Both the position numbers and the translations under genes were made by a program. Shown piece after piece: positions 21,352-33,585 of a DNA stretch of 64,000 bases. The stretch's first letter is position 1. Every line of letters starts with the position of its first letter. Below the pieces are notes generated by a model. That model worked only from the letters and a program-made list of their open reading frames with translations. It had not been told where the DNA came from and did not search any database. This DNA comes from Byssochlamys sp. IMV 00236 (lineage: Eukaryota > Ascomycota > Eurotiomycetes > Eurotiales > Thermoascaceae): the NCBI GenBank assembly GCA_001931875.2, contig MSJH02000830.1, positions 370,815-434,814 of the forward strand, read 5' to 3'.

Positions 21352-22212
21352 ATGAGACTCGCACACATCCACTTCCCGAACATCACGCCCTTTTCGCGCG
21401 TTTCGCATCTCCAACAAACTCTCGCTGCGCGATTACTAGCTTACAAAAAAGCATCTTCTCCATCGACAGCAACAACAACAACAAGTCAAGATTCCACAAC
21501 CACACCTACACCTCCCGACCCAACCATAATCACATTCAGTCCTAATCCCGTCTACACGACCGGACGCCGCGACCTTCCTCCATCCAACACATATCCCGAA
21601 AAAGAAGACGGTCCACTATCCCTCCCTCCGCCCCTGGAACCAATTCGATCCCTCCTCACGCCTGGAAAAGATGGTTCGGCGCCCATAGCTGAATATCATC
21701 CTACGCTTCGCGGGGGACAGACGACGTATCATGGTCCCGGGCAGTTGGTCGGATATACGGTTCTGGATCTACGACGGATGGGACTCACGCCAAGGTGTCA
21801 TATTCGGTTGTTGGAAAATAGCGTCATTGATGTGTTGGATGGGTTTGGAGTGAAGGGTTTCACGACGGAGGATCCGGGGGTGTGGGTTTCTGATGGGGGG
21901 AATAACCTTCCGAAGAAGATTACTGCGGTCGGAGTGCATCTGCGCAGGAATATAAGCAGTTATGGAATCGGGTTGAATGTGACGGAGGAGCCGATGTGGT
22001 TCTTTAAACAGATCGTTGCGTGTGGATTGGAAGGGAGGGAGGCGACTAGTTTGCAAGGATTGGGTGTTCGGGACGTGACGATGGAGGATGTGGCGAGGCG
22101 GTTTGTTGCTGCGTTTGTGGATAGGCATAATAATGATTATTGTGGGACGGGGAGTCATGGGGAGAAGATTGAGGAGGTCTATACGGTTCGGGAGGATGAG
22201 TTGTTAGATTAG
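21352..22212 (+). CDS. LIP2: Lipoyl(octanoyl) transferase LipB/Lip2
   Basis: Intronless 286-aa frame. It carries the LipB signature RGGQTTYHGPGQLVGY (residues 120-135), the conserved lysine strand LPKKITAVGVHLRRN (Lys188/189), GIGLNV, and the nucleophilic cysteine in VACGLEG (Cys224). The enzyme moves octanoyl from acyl carrier protein to lipoyl domains of mitochondrial 2-oxoacid dehydrogenases and glycine cleavage H protein. A Thr/Ser/Pro-rich insert (35-58) and a second insert after TTGRRDLPP distinguish it from bacterial LipB. The N-terminus (MRLAHIHFPNITPFSRVSHL) could serve as a weak mitochondrial signal. Convergent with the Rho3 gene. Confidence 0.93.
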   Translation: MRLAHIHFPNITPFSRVSHLQQTLAARLLAYKKASSPSTATTTTSQDSTTTPTPPDPTIITFSPNPVYTTGRRDLPPSNTYPEKEDGPLSLPPPLEPIRSLLTPGKDGSAPIAEYHPTLRGGQTTYHGPGQLVGYTVLDLRRMGLTPRCHIRLLENSVIDVLDGFGVKGFTTEDPGVWVSDGGNNLPKKITAVGVHLRRNISSYGIGLNVTEEPMWFFKQIVACGLEGREATSLQGLGVRDVTMEDVARRFVAAFVDRHNNDYCGTGSHGEKIEEVYTVREDELLD

Positions 22213-22936
22213 ATTAGGGGAGGTAGTTGTGTACCAGGAAAAGCTGCAGGGAATATCCATTAGCTGGGAAAATAATAGCCGCAGCTGCTCCTTTTCTAGA
22301 AGAAATGCGGCCCATGAATTATAGGATACAACACTGCTCCACATGGAGCTTTTCCAATGGAAAGATATCTTTCTCCCCGATTCATTAGATAGTATTGATT
22401 TTTCAAGAAAGACTAGGTATAAAAGTAATAAAAGTAATAATAATAAAACGTGCCCGGTGATCCAAACACTAGAAAAGGAATTGATGAAATGAATAGGGTA
22501 CATCTCGTACCCTCACTTGCCAGAACCAACAGTCTCTCACCTATCACCGTAGCATGTGAGCATTTTTCGCGAAGTCTCTCCAAAGAGGATGCGGGGTCCC
22601 GGCAAGACGAAGTCCAAAGGTATGTATAAAAGACAATAAAGAAAAAAAGATTTTCCTGAAATCTTTCGCCTGTGCTTTCCGGATATCATAAGAGGACAGT
22701 GAAAATCCCAAATTTGTCGTCATCAAATGTCGTGCAAAATCAGAGGGATCTCCAGTGGATCACACCAGGGAATAAGAAAAAAGTGGCCGCAAGGACACGA
22801 TCAGACCCAAGCCTCCATCGAGACACCTTGGGGCGGGGAAGAAAAATCATGAGATCAAATAGAGCATGCAGATGGCGGTGGAGATGGTACGGTCGAACTA
22901 ACGAGATCTCCGGACAGAGGGTCGACATCTAGACTC
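22213..22936. other. Convergent 3' region of LIP2 and RHO3
   Basis: Two genes face each other here; the sequence is 3' UTR material with AATAATAATAAAA runs near 22430-22446. No gene was recognised. Confidence 0.55.
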
Positions 22937-23952
22937 TTACTGAATAATGCATTGCGAGCCGCCTCCTTTCGATCCCGAAGCCTTGACCTCGAGCGCAACC
23001 TTGGCTGCTTCGTAGAAGCTCTCTCGAATCCCCCGGTTTTGAACGGCAGAGCACTCTGTGAGCGGTTAGCTAGACTGGTATCGTGCCAGAAGGTCGCAAC
23101 CATACCGAGATACTTGACAGCGCCAATCTCCTTTGCCTTGCTCAGTCCCTCCTCGAAGCTTATCGCGTTCGGGTTCTCATTCTGCTCTTCGTCCTTTCGC
23201 AGATCACACTTGAGCGCAGTCAGGACAATCTTCACTCCGGGGCAGTTCTCTTGGATCTCGGCCATCCATTTTGACGACACGTTCTCGAAGGAATCTTTGT
23301 TATCAATCTATATTTGGATGCATATATTAGCCGCGACTGCCACCAGGGGGGCGTTTTTCAGTAGACTGTACGCACGCTGAAACAAAGCATTATGACGTGC
23401 GTGTCTTCGTAGGAAAGGGCGCGTAACCGGTCGAATTCTTCCTGACCTGCCGTATCCCACAGCGATAGTTCCATGTGTACGTTGTCGACGAAGATATCTT
23501 GCAGGTCGATGAGCGTCTGCATGTATTTGAATAAGGGCTGCAATATTTACCGTGTACATAGTTCTCTGGAAAAGTCGAGAGTGTTAGCCTGTGGCATGCG
23601 ACAGTAAGTTTCAGGGGCTTGATTCCGTACCGAAAACAGTAGGTTCGCTGTCGAGACGCGACAGAAGGACAGTTAACACTGCTCAACAATGCGATCTATC
23701 TGGGCAGGTTCATCTTACTAGACAGTTGGGAAGAATCTGAATACGATCCGTTAGCAGGCTCGAAAGCAACGGCAGGAGCGCATACTCACCCCCTCGTGAA
23801 CACGTTCAGCGCTGATGTCTTTCCACAGGCACCATCTCCTCTATCTCTCAGGTTAGAAATGCACGATATCTAGCCAGATGGCATGAGACTGACAGAAGCA
23901 CCATCTTGCGCTGGACGACCTTCTGTCGTCCGCACAGAGCCAGCGAGACCAT
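22937..23952 (-). CDS. RHO3: Rho3-type small GTPase
   Basis: Eight exons (23952-23894, 23840-23790, 23736-23719, 23647-23631, 23565-23551, 23497-23376, 23307-23106, 23055-22937) give exactly 200 aa. P-loop GDGACGKTS is at 21-29, the effector loop reads TVYEPTVFENYVHD, switch II is [11 protein letters not shown], the base-recognition strand is ALKCDLR, then ECSA, and a C-terminal CaaX box CIIQ for prenylation. The short N-terminus with CG before the P-loop and the [16 protein letters not shown] stretch match Rho3 rather than Rho1 or Cdc42. Rho3 directs polarised exocytosis and actin at hyphal tips. Exons 3-5 are 18, 17 and 15 nt and together encode the effector loop; each flanking intron (53-71 nt) is canonical. 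Confidence 0.93.
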
Positions 23953-25555
23953 TGTCGGCTTTAGTGACGCGAAAGCGGAGACTGGGAGCGTAGTATAGTC
24001 GCGAGGGAGGGGAGCTAGTCAATTGATCGGGCGAGGTCTCGTGTATCGCAGGTTCTGGGGTAGTTGTTCAGAATCACTCTGGCAGGCTGTCAGTGAACGA
24101 AGGCGAAGATCAGTTCCTTGATGATGTCCAGGTCGATGGCATTGAGCAGCTGGGCGTTCTCGGCGAATAAGCGATCTCAGGGACCTAGCGATCTACAACG
24201 TGTAATGAAGCACGGGCTGGACAGCCGAGCCGCAGACTTGCTGGACAGCACGTCAAAGCTTATCGTCGAACCCAATCTCGTAACTATTTTCCTTGCTATT
24301 ATTATTATTGATCGCCCGCGTGATTCTGACAGGTAACGAATGTCCTTGTTCGAAAAAAGCGTGGCTGGAGGTCAGATATTGTTACTTTTTCTCAGATAAT
24401 TGCATCCTGCGCTTCTCCTTTCCGCCAGCCACCTATAATTCCATATCTTAACGGCAAGTCAACATTGCCAGGGGTTCTGTGAGACAGTGGCATTCTTAAT
24501 TACGTTGACGCGCGGCGAAGAGCCTATGGCATTGCTGATGTCTCATGGTAATCATGATCGATGGATCGAATATCTGACTTTACTATTCTGGACATGAGCT
24601 ATGCTGCGCCGATGGAAGCTAGCAATGAAGATCTGCAAACCAGCACCGCTATCCTTTCCTGATCCGAGAAATATCTTCAGCTTTGTCTATTTTCGCCTTG
24701 CTTTTGTTAGAATATGTAGTCCTTTCTTTGAATTCTTAGAAAGACGCGAGGCAATTAAGTACCATAGGATTGCGATACCAGAAATCCGCTATTAAGTCTC
24801 AAACGGTCACCTTTTCGTTAGAGCCTTACAATGATCGACACAGTACAGGAAGTATACAGTTCCTTTACCAGTAGCATGGACGCGTAGACATCGCTACATA
24901 GTCAAGAACTTAATAGCCTATGCTACAGTATTGTAGGAGATAATTATCGAAGTAGCGCGCAAATTCGACATAACGACGCCAATATTTCAAGTATTCATAT
25001 GGGGCAATTCGCAGACCAATATCGTTGGAGAAATATCGAATTGATAATTCATTCATTCTAGAAGCAGTTCCGTGGCCAGAGAGACGGATATCTAGTCGAT
25101 TGAAAAATGCGCCTGGAGGAAGTCGACGGTGGAACTCAACACTGCTCAGTTATAATGTGCAGCCGCTTAAATAATAGTGAAAATCTCACCATAGGCTTGA
25201 AAATAGTGCTAAAGATACTGTCCCCCGTTAAGTCTATCGGGTTTTGTATAGTCTTACCCATTTTTGCAGTCCCGTCTATCGAGATCGTCTTCGGCGCAGG
25301 CCACACAGATGCTGCTACTACTGCCGGTATACTGCCTTGGAGTACCCTCAGCTATTGAATTAGGTATGGGTCTACGGTACATTTGAAATGGGAATATGAA
25401 ACTGTATACTGTGATCAGAATAGAAGTGCAATTCCTCAGGAGTTCCCCAAACCTAACGCCATATCGATAATAGTGCTGTCCCATCGATCCATAATAAACC
25501 ATGCGAGGAAAATTTGTAAACACCTAATATAATACAACAATCATTTGCCATCCAT
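23953..25555. other. Gene-free tract, 1.6 kb
   Basis: RHO3 promoter followed by AT-rich sequence and the 3' flank of CWC25. Only short, overlapping open frames without families were seen. Confidence 0.55.
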
Positions 25556-26856
25556 TTAGAAGGCTGCCTGTTCCCTTTCGATGTTCCCCCGGCCTCTGCG
25601 TAGTCTCTCCGAAAGATCCAGGTTGCCCGCGCGGCGATTGAGGTCGCCGACGAAAGCACCCTTGCCTCCGAGTTTGCTGGATTGAGCACGAGCTGCTTCT
25701 TCCGCTTCCCTTTCGGCCTTCTCTCGTTCTTCGGCGGCTGCTAGTCTTTCCAGGCGCTGCCGGTCGAGCTCATTTGCATCCTGCTGCATGGCCGCCAATC
25801 GAGCTGCTCTCTCGGCATCAGCATTGGCAGAAGCAGAAGCAGAAGCAGAAGCTGCAGGTACAGGAGCCCTGCCAGAACCCCTGTCGAAATCCCTATATCT
25901 GTCCGGAGAACGTCTGCCATAGTTTCGTTGGCGGGGTGACTCCGCTGGCTTGCGGTACGGTGAGCGCGATCTGGACCGGGACCGTCGCTCATAAGGTCGG
26001 TTTCGAGAATATGGAGACGGATCGCGGGTTGTTCTCTCTTTGTACGGAGATGGGGATCTTCGTGATTGATGTCTTCGCTCATCAGAGCGTCTGCTGGATC
26101 TCTCGTAATCAGGCGAACGTGACCGGGACCGGGCAGCACTTCGGGAACGGTGTCGACGACGATGACTAGATCGTCGATCATCCTCTTCATCGTACCGGCT
26201 GCTCCTATGTCGCGAACGCCGGCTCTCATCATCCCTGTGGTGGTGGCGGTGTCTGCGATGCTTGTGTTCCCTCTCTGACTTGTCATCGGCTCCCGCAGCC
26301 TTAAGCAGCTGTCTCCTTCGAACAGGGTCGTTCATCATCGCTTCGTATGCTGCTTGTTCCTGTTTCTTGATAGCAAGCATTGGATCTTCACGGATTTTCG
26401 CAGCCGTATCTCTCAGGGTGTTCGCATTCTGCGCCGTCAGGAAAGACTCCTCCTTGGCCGACTTCTCCAGCTTTTGGTTGTCTGTTCCTTTGATCAATCC
26501 ATCAATGCGTCTCTTTCCCAAGAGATAACCCTCCATTTCTTCCGTAGTTCCAAGTTGTCCATCTGTTGGCCCACTATACATCCAGTCGACTCTGTTCTGA
26601 CGCTTTTTGCCACCAGCAGCTTCTTGTAACTCCTGAAGTTCCTGTATTTGTCTCTCTTCCTGGCGTTCCCTCATCATCTGGTCGATGCGCTTGCGCTCCT
26701 CGAGCGCCTTCTTTTCTGCCAGCCATCGCTTCTCCTGGTTCTTCTGGAGAACGGGATGCCAACTTTTCTTGAGGTTCTATTTCATTCACCATGGTTAGCT
26801 TCTATCTCAGCTAGGAATATTGAAGATTTCCAACTTACCAGGTCACCACCACCCAT
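25556..26856 (-). CDS. CWC25: Pre-mRNA-splicing factor Cwc25
   Basis: Two exons (26856-26839, 26776-25556) give 412 aa. The six-residue first exon MGGGDL joins [20 protein letters not shown], the conserved N-terminal Cir_N-type motif of Cwc25. It is followed by [20 protein letters not shown] and [19 protein letters not shown], also conserved. The C-terminal 220 residues are Arg/Ser and Arg/His rich (RS-like) with an Ala/Ser repeat ([14 protein letters not shown], encoded around 25826-25856). The protein ends with [26 protein letters not shown]. Cwc25 acts at the first catalytic step of splicing in the Prp19/NTC-activated spliceosome. Yeast Cwc25 is much shorter; the RS-like extension is usual in filamentous fungi and animals. 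Confidence 0.92.
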
Positions 26857-27239
26857 TTTGGGCTCGTATTATGCGCAGCTAATCAAAAGCTGCCGGGTTA
26901 GGCTCGATAATAGACCAGAGGTTGGTTGTGTGCAGGTTGGCGATGTCTGCGAGAGAGTTGGATGTCCGCGACCAGCTATTATTGTAACGGGCGGCAATTA
27001 TTGTAGGCGGTGCACTAGCGGCTAAACCAGCCACTAGCGCGGGGAACGCCTTAAGTGCCCCAGATCCCGATGCCTGCGGAGCTCCAGGCTGAAATACTGG
27101 GCCAAAGACAACACCGCAGTTACAAGCAAACTTGAATCGATTTACCTTGACACGTTCGCGAAACAACTTCCTATCGACATCGAAATCTACATTAAGCTTG
27201 TTGTGAAGAGCTTTTTTTGCGGTCCACGCTATCACCACG
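26857..27239. other. Bidirectional promoter CWC25 / CSN2
   Basis: 383 bp between two divergent start codons. A 127-codon minus-strand frame (26879-27262) overlaps both and has no family; it is treated as chance. Confidence 0.6.
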
Positions 27240-28881
27240 ATGTCGGACGACGATGATTTCATGCAAGAGTCCGGTGACGAGGAGTACGTCTTCCCAGATA
27301 TCGTGCTCCATGGATCTACGTTAACCAGGGCCGTAGCTATGACTTCGAATACGAGGATGCCGACGACGATGAATCTGCGGATGTCGGTATCGAGAACAAA
27401 TACTACAATGCCAAGCAGATGAAGGCAGACAACCCAGAAGAGGCCATCGATGAGTTCCTGGGGGTGCCAGCTCTCGAGGAAGAGAAAGGAGAATGGTTAG
27501 CTTCCTAGCTTACACGTTGGAATAACAGGCACCTGACGTGGCTTGACAGGGGATTCAAAGGGTTAAAACAGGCTATAAAACTAGAATTCAAGCTCGGGAG
27601 ATATAGTGATGTAAGTCAAGAGACGTCTATTCGCTACGCTCATATCTGACTTGTTCCAAGGCCATCGAACACTACCGGGAGCTCCTCACCTACGTCAAGT
27701 CTGCTGTGACACGAAACTACTCCGAGAAATCGATCAACAACATGCTAGACTACATTGAGAAGGGCTCCGACGATGAGAAAGCCTACCACTGCATGGAAGA
27801 ATTCTACCGACTCACCCTGAACTCCTTCCAAAGCACAAATAACGAACGGCTGTGGCTGAAGACAAATATCAAACTGGCCCGACTTTGGTTGGACCGCAAG
27901 GAGTACGGTCAGCTAAGCAAGAAGCTCCGGGAGCTACATCGTGCATGCCAGCGGGAGGATGGGACCGATGATCCTAGCAAGGGTACCTATTCCCTCGAGG
28001 TTTATGCGCTGGAGATACAGATGTATGCGGAGACAAAGAACAATAAGCGACTTAAAGCGCTATATCAGCGAGCTCTGCGGGTCCGATCTGCTGTACCACA
28101 TCCCAAGATCATGGGTATCATCCGCGAATGTGGCGGCAAGATGCATATGAGCGAGGAGAACTGGGAGCAGGCACAGAGCGACTTCTTCGAGTCGTTCCGC
28201 AACTATGACGAGGCTGGTTCGATGCAGCGCATCCAGGTGCTGAAGTACCTTGTCTTGACCACCATGTTGATGAAATCCGATATCAACCCGTTCGATTCGC
28301 AGGAGACGAAGCCATACCGGAACGACCCCCGCATTTCAGCCATGACTGACCTCGTTGATGCCTTTCAAAGGGACGATATCCACACGTACGAAGCAATCCT
28401 GAGCAAGAACCAGGATCTGCTCGCGGATCCGTTCATTGCTGAAAACATCGACGAAGTCAGTCGGAACATGCGCACTAAGGCCGTTCTTAAGCTCATCGCT
28501 CCATACACACGGTTCAACATGGTGTTCATCTCCAAGCAGATCAAGATCTCCGTGTCTGAAGTGCAGGAGATTTTAAGCTTCCTCATCATGGACCGGAAGC
28601 TGAATGCAAAGATCGACCAGGAGAATGGAACAGTGGTGGTGGAGAGCCTAAGCGACGTGGAGCGGCTCCGATCCCTCCAGGAATGGTCATCATCCCTGGA
28701 AGCCCTGTGGCGTACGGTGCTCAAAGACGGCGAAGGGTTCAAGGCGGAAGACAGCTCCCAGATCCTTGGTGCACCTCCTAGCGCGATGCTACCTTCAGAC
28801 ACGACGGACAGCTTGCACGCAGCCAGCGCCAAGCTCCGGAGTGGATGGAAGGGGAAATCCAGCATGGGAAAAGCATTTTGA
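27240..28881 (+). CDS. CSN2: COP9 signalosome subunit 2
   Basis: Four exons (27240-27283, 27337-27495, 27550-27610, 27661-28881) give 494 aa. It starts with the acidic MSDDDDFMQESGDEED then YDFEYEDADDDESADVG, which is typical of CSN2. The conserved ENKYYNAKQMKADNPEEAI and helical-repeat body (WLKTNIKLARLWLDRKEYGQ, LEVYALEIQMYAETKNNKRL) follow. The C-terminal PCI domain includes NMVFISKQIKISVSEVQEIL and LIMDRKLNAKIDQENG. CSN2 binds cullin-RBX1 and is needed for deneddylation of cullin-RING ligases; in Aspergillus the complex controls development and secondary metabolism (csnB in A. nidulans nomenclature). Introns are 50-54 nt. Confidence 0.95.
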
Positions 28882-31735
28882 ACGGTCTTCTCAGGAGAAA
28901 CATGATTTTCTTTTTCTAGCTTACGATGATGCAGCGGCCTGTCTAGATAGATACGTGGGTAATTTACACTGGAATATTTCATGCAGACATTGTTCTTTTG
29001 TCTGGCCAGCAATTTGTGCTCTTGCTTTGCCCGCCCATGACTAGCAACGTAGCTGAGCTGCGGGCCTCGAATCGAAAAATACCCGCCCAGGCTAGGACGA
29101 CTATCTGCCAGCGGCAATGCCAGATACTAGAGGGGCGAGGTGGTTTCGTCAAAAGACCGGCAAGTTGCATCACAGTCTCCTCGAGTCAATTGCATGTCCC
29201 TTTTGTAATTGTCCTTCAAACGAATCGGAGTGCCCCCGTAAGCGACAAAGTTAACCAGGGCAGTCGGTCCGTCCTCCAAGTCTCTGTTCAGCTAAGCTAG
29301 CTTAGCACTTCGTACTCAAGGATGGTGAAGCATCGAATACCCTAGTTCGAGTAATTAGTAGTTAGTGCAGGGCGAGATCGAGATAGGCTCCAACGATCTC
29401 CGGGGAGCTGAGAAGGCCAGTGCCCATGTCGTCCATAACCATAACCACGAACCATGACCATTAGTACCGTACTCTCGCAAGGCCACAAATCACAGCGGGA
29501 GCGGCCGGCGCTAGGCAGGACGTCTAACAACGGAAAGGAAACTCTAAGAGCGCAGTTTGGGTCTTTTTGCCTGGATAGATAGATGTACCGGTAGTTAGTA
29601 ATTGATGTAGTTAGTAATTATTAAATAGATGTTCCTTGCAACGAGTCCCCTATCTCGCGTTAACCATCGTAAATCAGGTAGGGATCAGTCTAGAGGTGTA
29701 AAAAAAATTTGAAGCGAGCAAAAAGCTAGCAATGCTGTGGACACAACGTCGCTCCAATAATGTCATCTGTTGCGGGCGTTATTGGCAATTGGGCGGCATG
29801 AACGGGATATTGCAGGGAGCTTTCGGTCACTAGCAGTGAGTTGGAAGTTGGAGAACATGTGGCCGGCCCCCAGTGCATCTAGCAATGGGTCATCAACCGG
29901 GGGACGGGTCCCAGATCACATCGAGACTACGTCTGCCGGGGGAGTTCGGTGCGTGCAGAGAGAGAGTCAGCAAAATAAATCCGTTTCCTTTCCTGCTTCC
30001 CCCCGTACGACATTGTGGCCGTTTCTCCTTGATCCGATAGGAGTACGATAGCGAAGAGCTTGGCCGGTTCGACCTCGGCGCTTTCATGGACAAGGTAGGC
30101 CAGTAGAATGCCAGCCCCGATGGAAATAGTTATGCCGCGGACGTAGAGAGATAACGGTACTCCGTACTGGTTAGTTAGTTATTCTTAGCTGGAGACGCAA
30201 GCTGCTAGGCCTCGTCTCGGCGAGCCTTGTGCAGAGACGGCGACGAATTCGGGGGCGTAAGCAAGCGGCCAAGATGATGCGCGAGGAATGACCATCTTGC
30301 CCGGTAATAATCAGCCTGATTCCCTGGAGAAAACCCCCCCGATGCGCTCACCATCACCGACTTCCTATCTCATCGTCGTGTCTCCGTTCTCTAGACGGGA
30401 ATCTAGAGTAGCTCTGATCCACCAGGCGGGGATTCAACGACTCTTCGGCCGAGTTGCGATCCCTGCGCCCTAAGTACAGAGCGCGGAGCGAAACACCAAC
30501 GGCCTGCTGAGAATCTTGAAAGCGAATTCACATCGTCGGTGTCCCTGGGGACCGAGATACACTCGCAGCTATCCCGCTCGCCTTAACCGGGGGCCTGGCA
30601 CTTTCGCTCCCAGTTTATCACGTTCTGGGCCAGTGGCTTTCGTCTCACACTTTGCCAGAGAGAAAAAGGTATTATTATTGCTCCCCCGGTCATCTGCTAT
30701 CGTGTGGATTGTCATCACAAGCGACCCCGCACTCTCCCGATCTTAGACTTCCATCTTTCTCTTCGGGCTTCTGCCCATCCTGGTCTATTTTATCCAACTA
30801 TGCCTATCAGTTGCGTCCAGTGGAAGATATATTCCTTTTTTTGACTTACATCTCTTCATCAGTTGTGGCACTGCTGGTGGTGTAGAACTTGACCGCTGAT
30901 CTGTCGGTTGGGGTTGCTAAGCTTCCCGAGCTTTGCTTGTTTAGCAGTCGGTCTGTCGACCCGAACTGGGGCGCATGGTCCTCGAGTAGGACAATCTAGT
31001 TTTATTTATTTTTTTTATTTCTTTTCTGACTGCCTTTTCTCTCTCTCTCTCTCTCTCTTCTCGACCTTGCGCGCAATTGAGAATTGACCGGGTTTTGGTT
31101 GAGTTTTCCACATTGTAAGGTCCATGAGCCGAAGCCTGCCCCAATATCATCCTGTACTGTTCTCTCCAGAAGCTTCCGCACCATTAAGTCGTGTCTACGT
31201 CAATCCAGACTCTTTCGCGTGTATAAACGCCTAACGTTTACGCTTGTTCTATCAACAGGAAAAAGTGTCAAAAGGTGTCCCGTTATCTCTGGCGCAGGCC
31301 CGTTCTCGAGCTTCGCGTCGTTCTCGGAGTCGCTCCTCTGACAGGTCGGAGAAGACGACGAGCTCTCGGTTACCGCAACAGTATACCTTTAAGCAAGAGA
31401 GGTGGAAATAATCACTCACACGAATATTCGACATCATCTTTCGGGTGCCAACGCTGGATGTGGCGGTGGAAAGTGTCTTGTTTTGGCCTCTCGATCTGGA
31501 ATCAAATCACACGCTACGATCTCCGAACCAAGCTATATCACACTCGAGACAGATAAGACACAAAGGGTAAAAGGGAAAATACCATTGAACGTGCGTAAGA
31601 CTGACTGCCATTTCTTTCTCGCGCAAGTCGTCCACCCGAACTCTCCGTGCTGATGTCCGTTGGATTGTGTCTTCAGTTGCCCAGACGAATGCAATTCCAA
31701 TCGCATCGCGAAGTCCGCTGACTGTTCGTCGTGTC
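28882..31735. other. Long gene-free tract upstream of the otubain gene
   Basis: 2.85 kb with no supported exon. It holds TTAGTTAG words (29590-29625, 30170-30182), a TACTCCGTA word (30158-30166) and a CT tract (31039-31058). The final kilobase (about 30700-31735) is pyrimidine-rich like a long, possibly spliced, 5' leader. A short upstream coding exon cannot be excluded. Confidence 0.5.
31039..31058 (+). repeat. (CT)n microsatellite
   Basis: About ten CT units in the pyrimidine-rich presumed leader of the otubain gene. Confidence 0.8.
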
Positions 31736-33585
31736 ATGTCATTATCAGATATCTCGTGGAGCAACTTTGGACCGTACAGTCACCCATCTCACGGTGATCC
31801 TCTCTCCCCGCACTCTGTTCCTCAAAGCTACTATTCCGACGCCGCCCCACTCGCCCTGCAACTTTCTCAATTCACCACTCTTCTCTCGCGGGGGAACCTC
31901 AATCCCGCCATCATGGAGCTCTCGCCGGAGGAGATGGAGCGTTTTCAAAAGCTCTCAAATGAGTATGAACCGGACATACAGGTGAGGAGTTCCGTTTTTG
32001 TCTATTGGACCACGCACTCACAGGCCTTGGGACAATTAGGGACCTCTTGTCTCGCAGAAACAGCAAAGCCAGAATATCACCCTCGAATATGCTAACGCTG
32101 ATCCAACTCTTGCTACGAAAACCAGAGTACGTTGTAGGACATGTGACGCCCTTTTTCTGTTCCTCTGAGGTATCTGACGTCGACAGGCCCTTGCCATCAC
32201 ACATCCTTACTCCCGGACTATGAAAGGGGACGGCAACTGTGGTTGGAGAGGTATGGTTCGGACGTTTATACTACACACATGATACGATCGATTGACTTAC
32301 AATCTCTAGCTGTCGCATTTGGCTATTTCGAAAATCTCTTTGCCCTTCGCGACACGGTGCGTGTCGAGCAGGAACTGTTGCGGATCAAGAGCCTAAGCCG
32401 GCTGCTTGATCAAGTGGGACAATCGGAACACCTCTACGAGATATTTGTTGATGCTACGGAGTCTCTTCTGACGAACTTGATAAGCGAGATCCATAAAGGC
32501 ATTCAGAGTAATTCCTTTGACGAATCTTTCCTGCTAGAGGCATTTAACAATGAGTATGAGTCGAGCGCCATAATCACCCATTTCAGGGTCAGTAGGATAC
32601 TCTAGATACCTTCCCCCCGCCCCGTACTGCTGTTCCTTCCATCTACAACTCCGTTCATGTTCTATCGAAGCTGACATCTTTCTATCGTGCAGTTGCTGAC
32701 TAGCGCATGGATGAAATTAAATCCCCACCGATATCAAGCATTCCTCTCCATGCCTCTCGACTCGTACTGTGCTACCAGGGTCGAAACTGTCAAGACGGAG
32801 ATTGATGAAGTCGGTCTCCAGGCACTCGTGGACGGAGTCATCGAAGGCTCAGGATTCGCAGTCGAGATTTTGTATCTTGATCGAAGCGAAGGAGATGCGG
32901 TCACGCCCCATGTCCTAACTCCAAACAGACCTAGTCCTGCCACAATCAGGCTTCTATACCGACCGTGAGTGTTTGCTATCCAGTAATTCTGGATTATTAT
33001 CCCAATTAACCGATCTTCTTCAGGGGCCACTACGATCTCATCTACCGAGCCGAGCCGACGGTCAACATGGCTCCTATAGTCAACTTTCAATATGGGATGA
33101 CGACCAATTATTCTCCGTGGGACCAAGGGGCCCTGTCCTTCGACGTCAACCCCCATCTGATGGCAGTGCCGAATCTGATGATGGATCCTTCCTTCGCCTT
33201 TGGTGCGAACACGATGCCGCCAGCACCTCCAAGTCCATATGTCGTATCTCCACCGAGCAATTTCTATCCTCCACCTGTCTCCGCCCAACCGCCGCCTCCA
33301 CCTCTGCCACCTCCTGTGATGCCATCCTCTCCGCCACCCGGTCTGCCCGTGGTGAGCCGATCATCTGATGGACCGCAGATAAGACTGAATCCGCTTGTGA
33401 TGAAGCCCAACTTGAGCCATTCGCTTCCTGTGACGACCCCGTTCAAGAAGTAGGTTGTTTCTTGGTGGAGAGCTGGATCCATCTTTTGCTGACTGCTAAG
33501 TTCTAGTTCACCGTACAATCAAGCTCACTTCCAGAACTCGGACTTCGAACCGATACACTGGGAGCCAAGTGAACACCGTAAATGA
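31736..33585 (+). CDS. Otubain-like deubiquitinase (peptidase C65)
   Basis: Seven exons (31736-31981, 32058-32126, 32187-32250, 32310-32587, 32693-32964, 33024-33449, 33507-33585) give 477 aa. The OTU active site is clear: GDGNCGWRA with Asp120 and Cys123, and PGHYDLIY with His312. Between them lie the helical insert typical of otubains and MPLDSYCATRVETVKTEIDEVG. Otubains cleave ubiquitin chains (often K48) and restrain E2 enzymes. The C-terminal 150 residues are Pro-rich (PPPPPLPPPV) and end with NSPYNQAHFQNSDFEPIHWEP, a segment that appears only if the last 57-nt intron is removed. The start is the least certain point: ATG 31736 is the first in-frame Met, followed by about 60 non-conserved residues; Met at residue 60 (MELSPEEMERFQ) is another possibility. 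Confidence 0.85.

Noticed and set aside
26879..27262. 127-codon minus-strand frame over the CWC25/CSN2 promoter
   Set aside because: Overlaps the CSN2 start and has no family; a chance frame between two well-supported divergent genes.
28365..29117. 250-codon minus-strand frame
   Set aside because: Mostly antisense to the CSN2 PCI domain; codon mirror effect, no domain.
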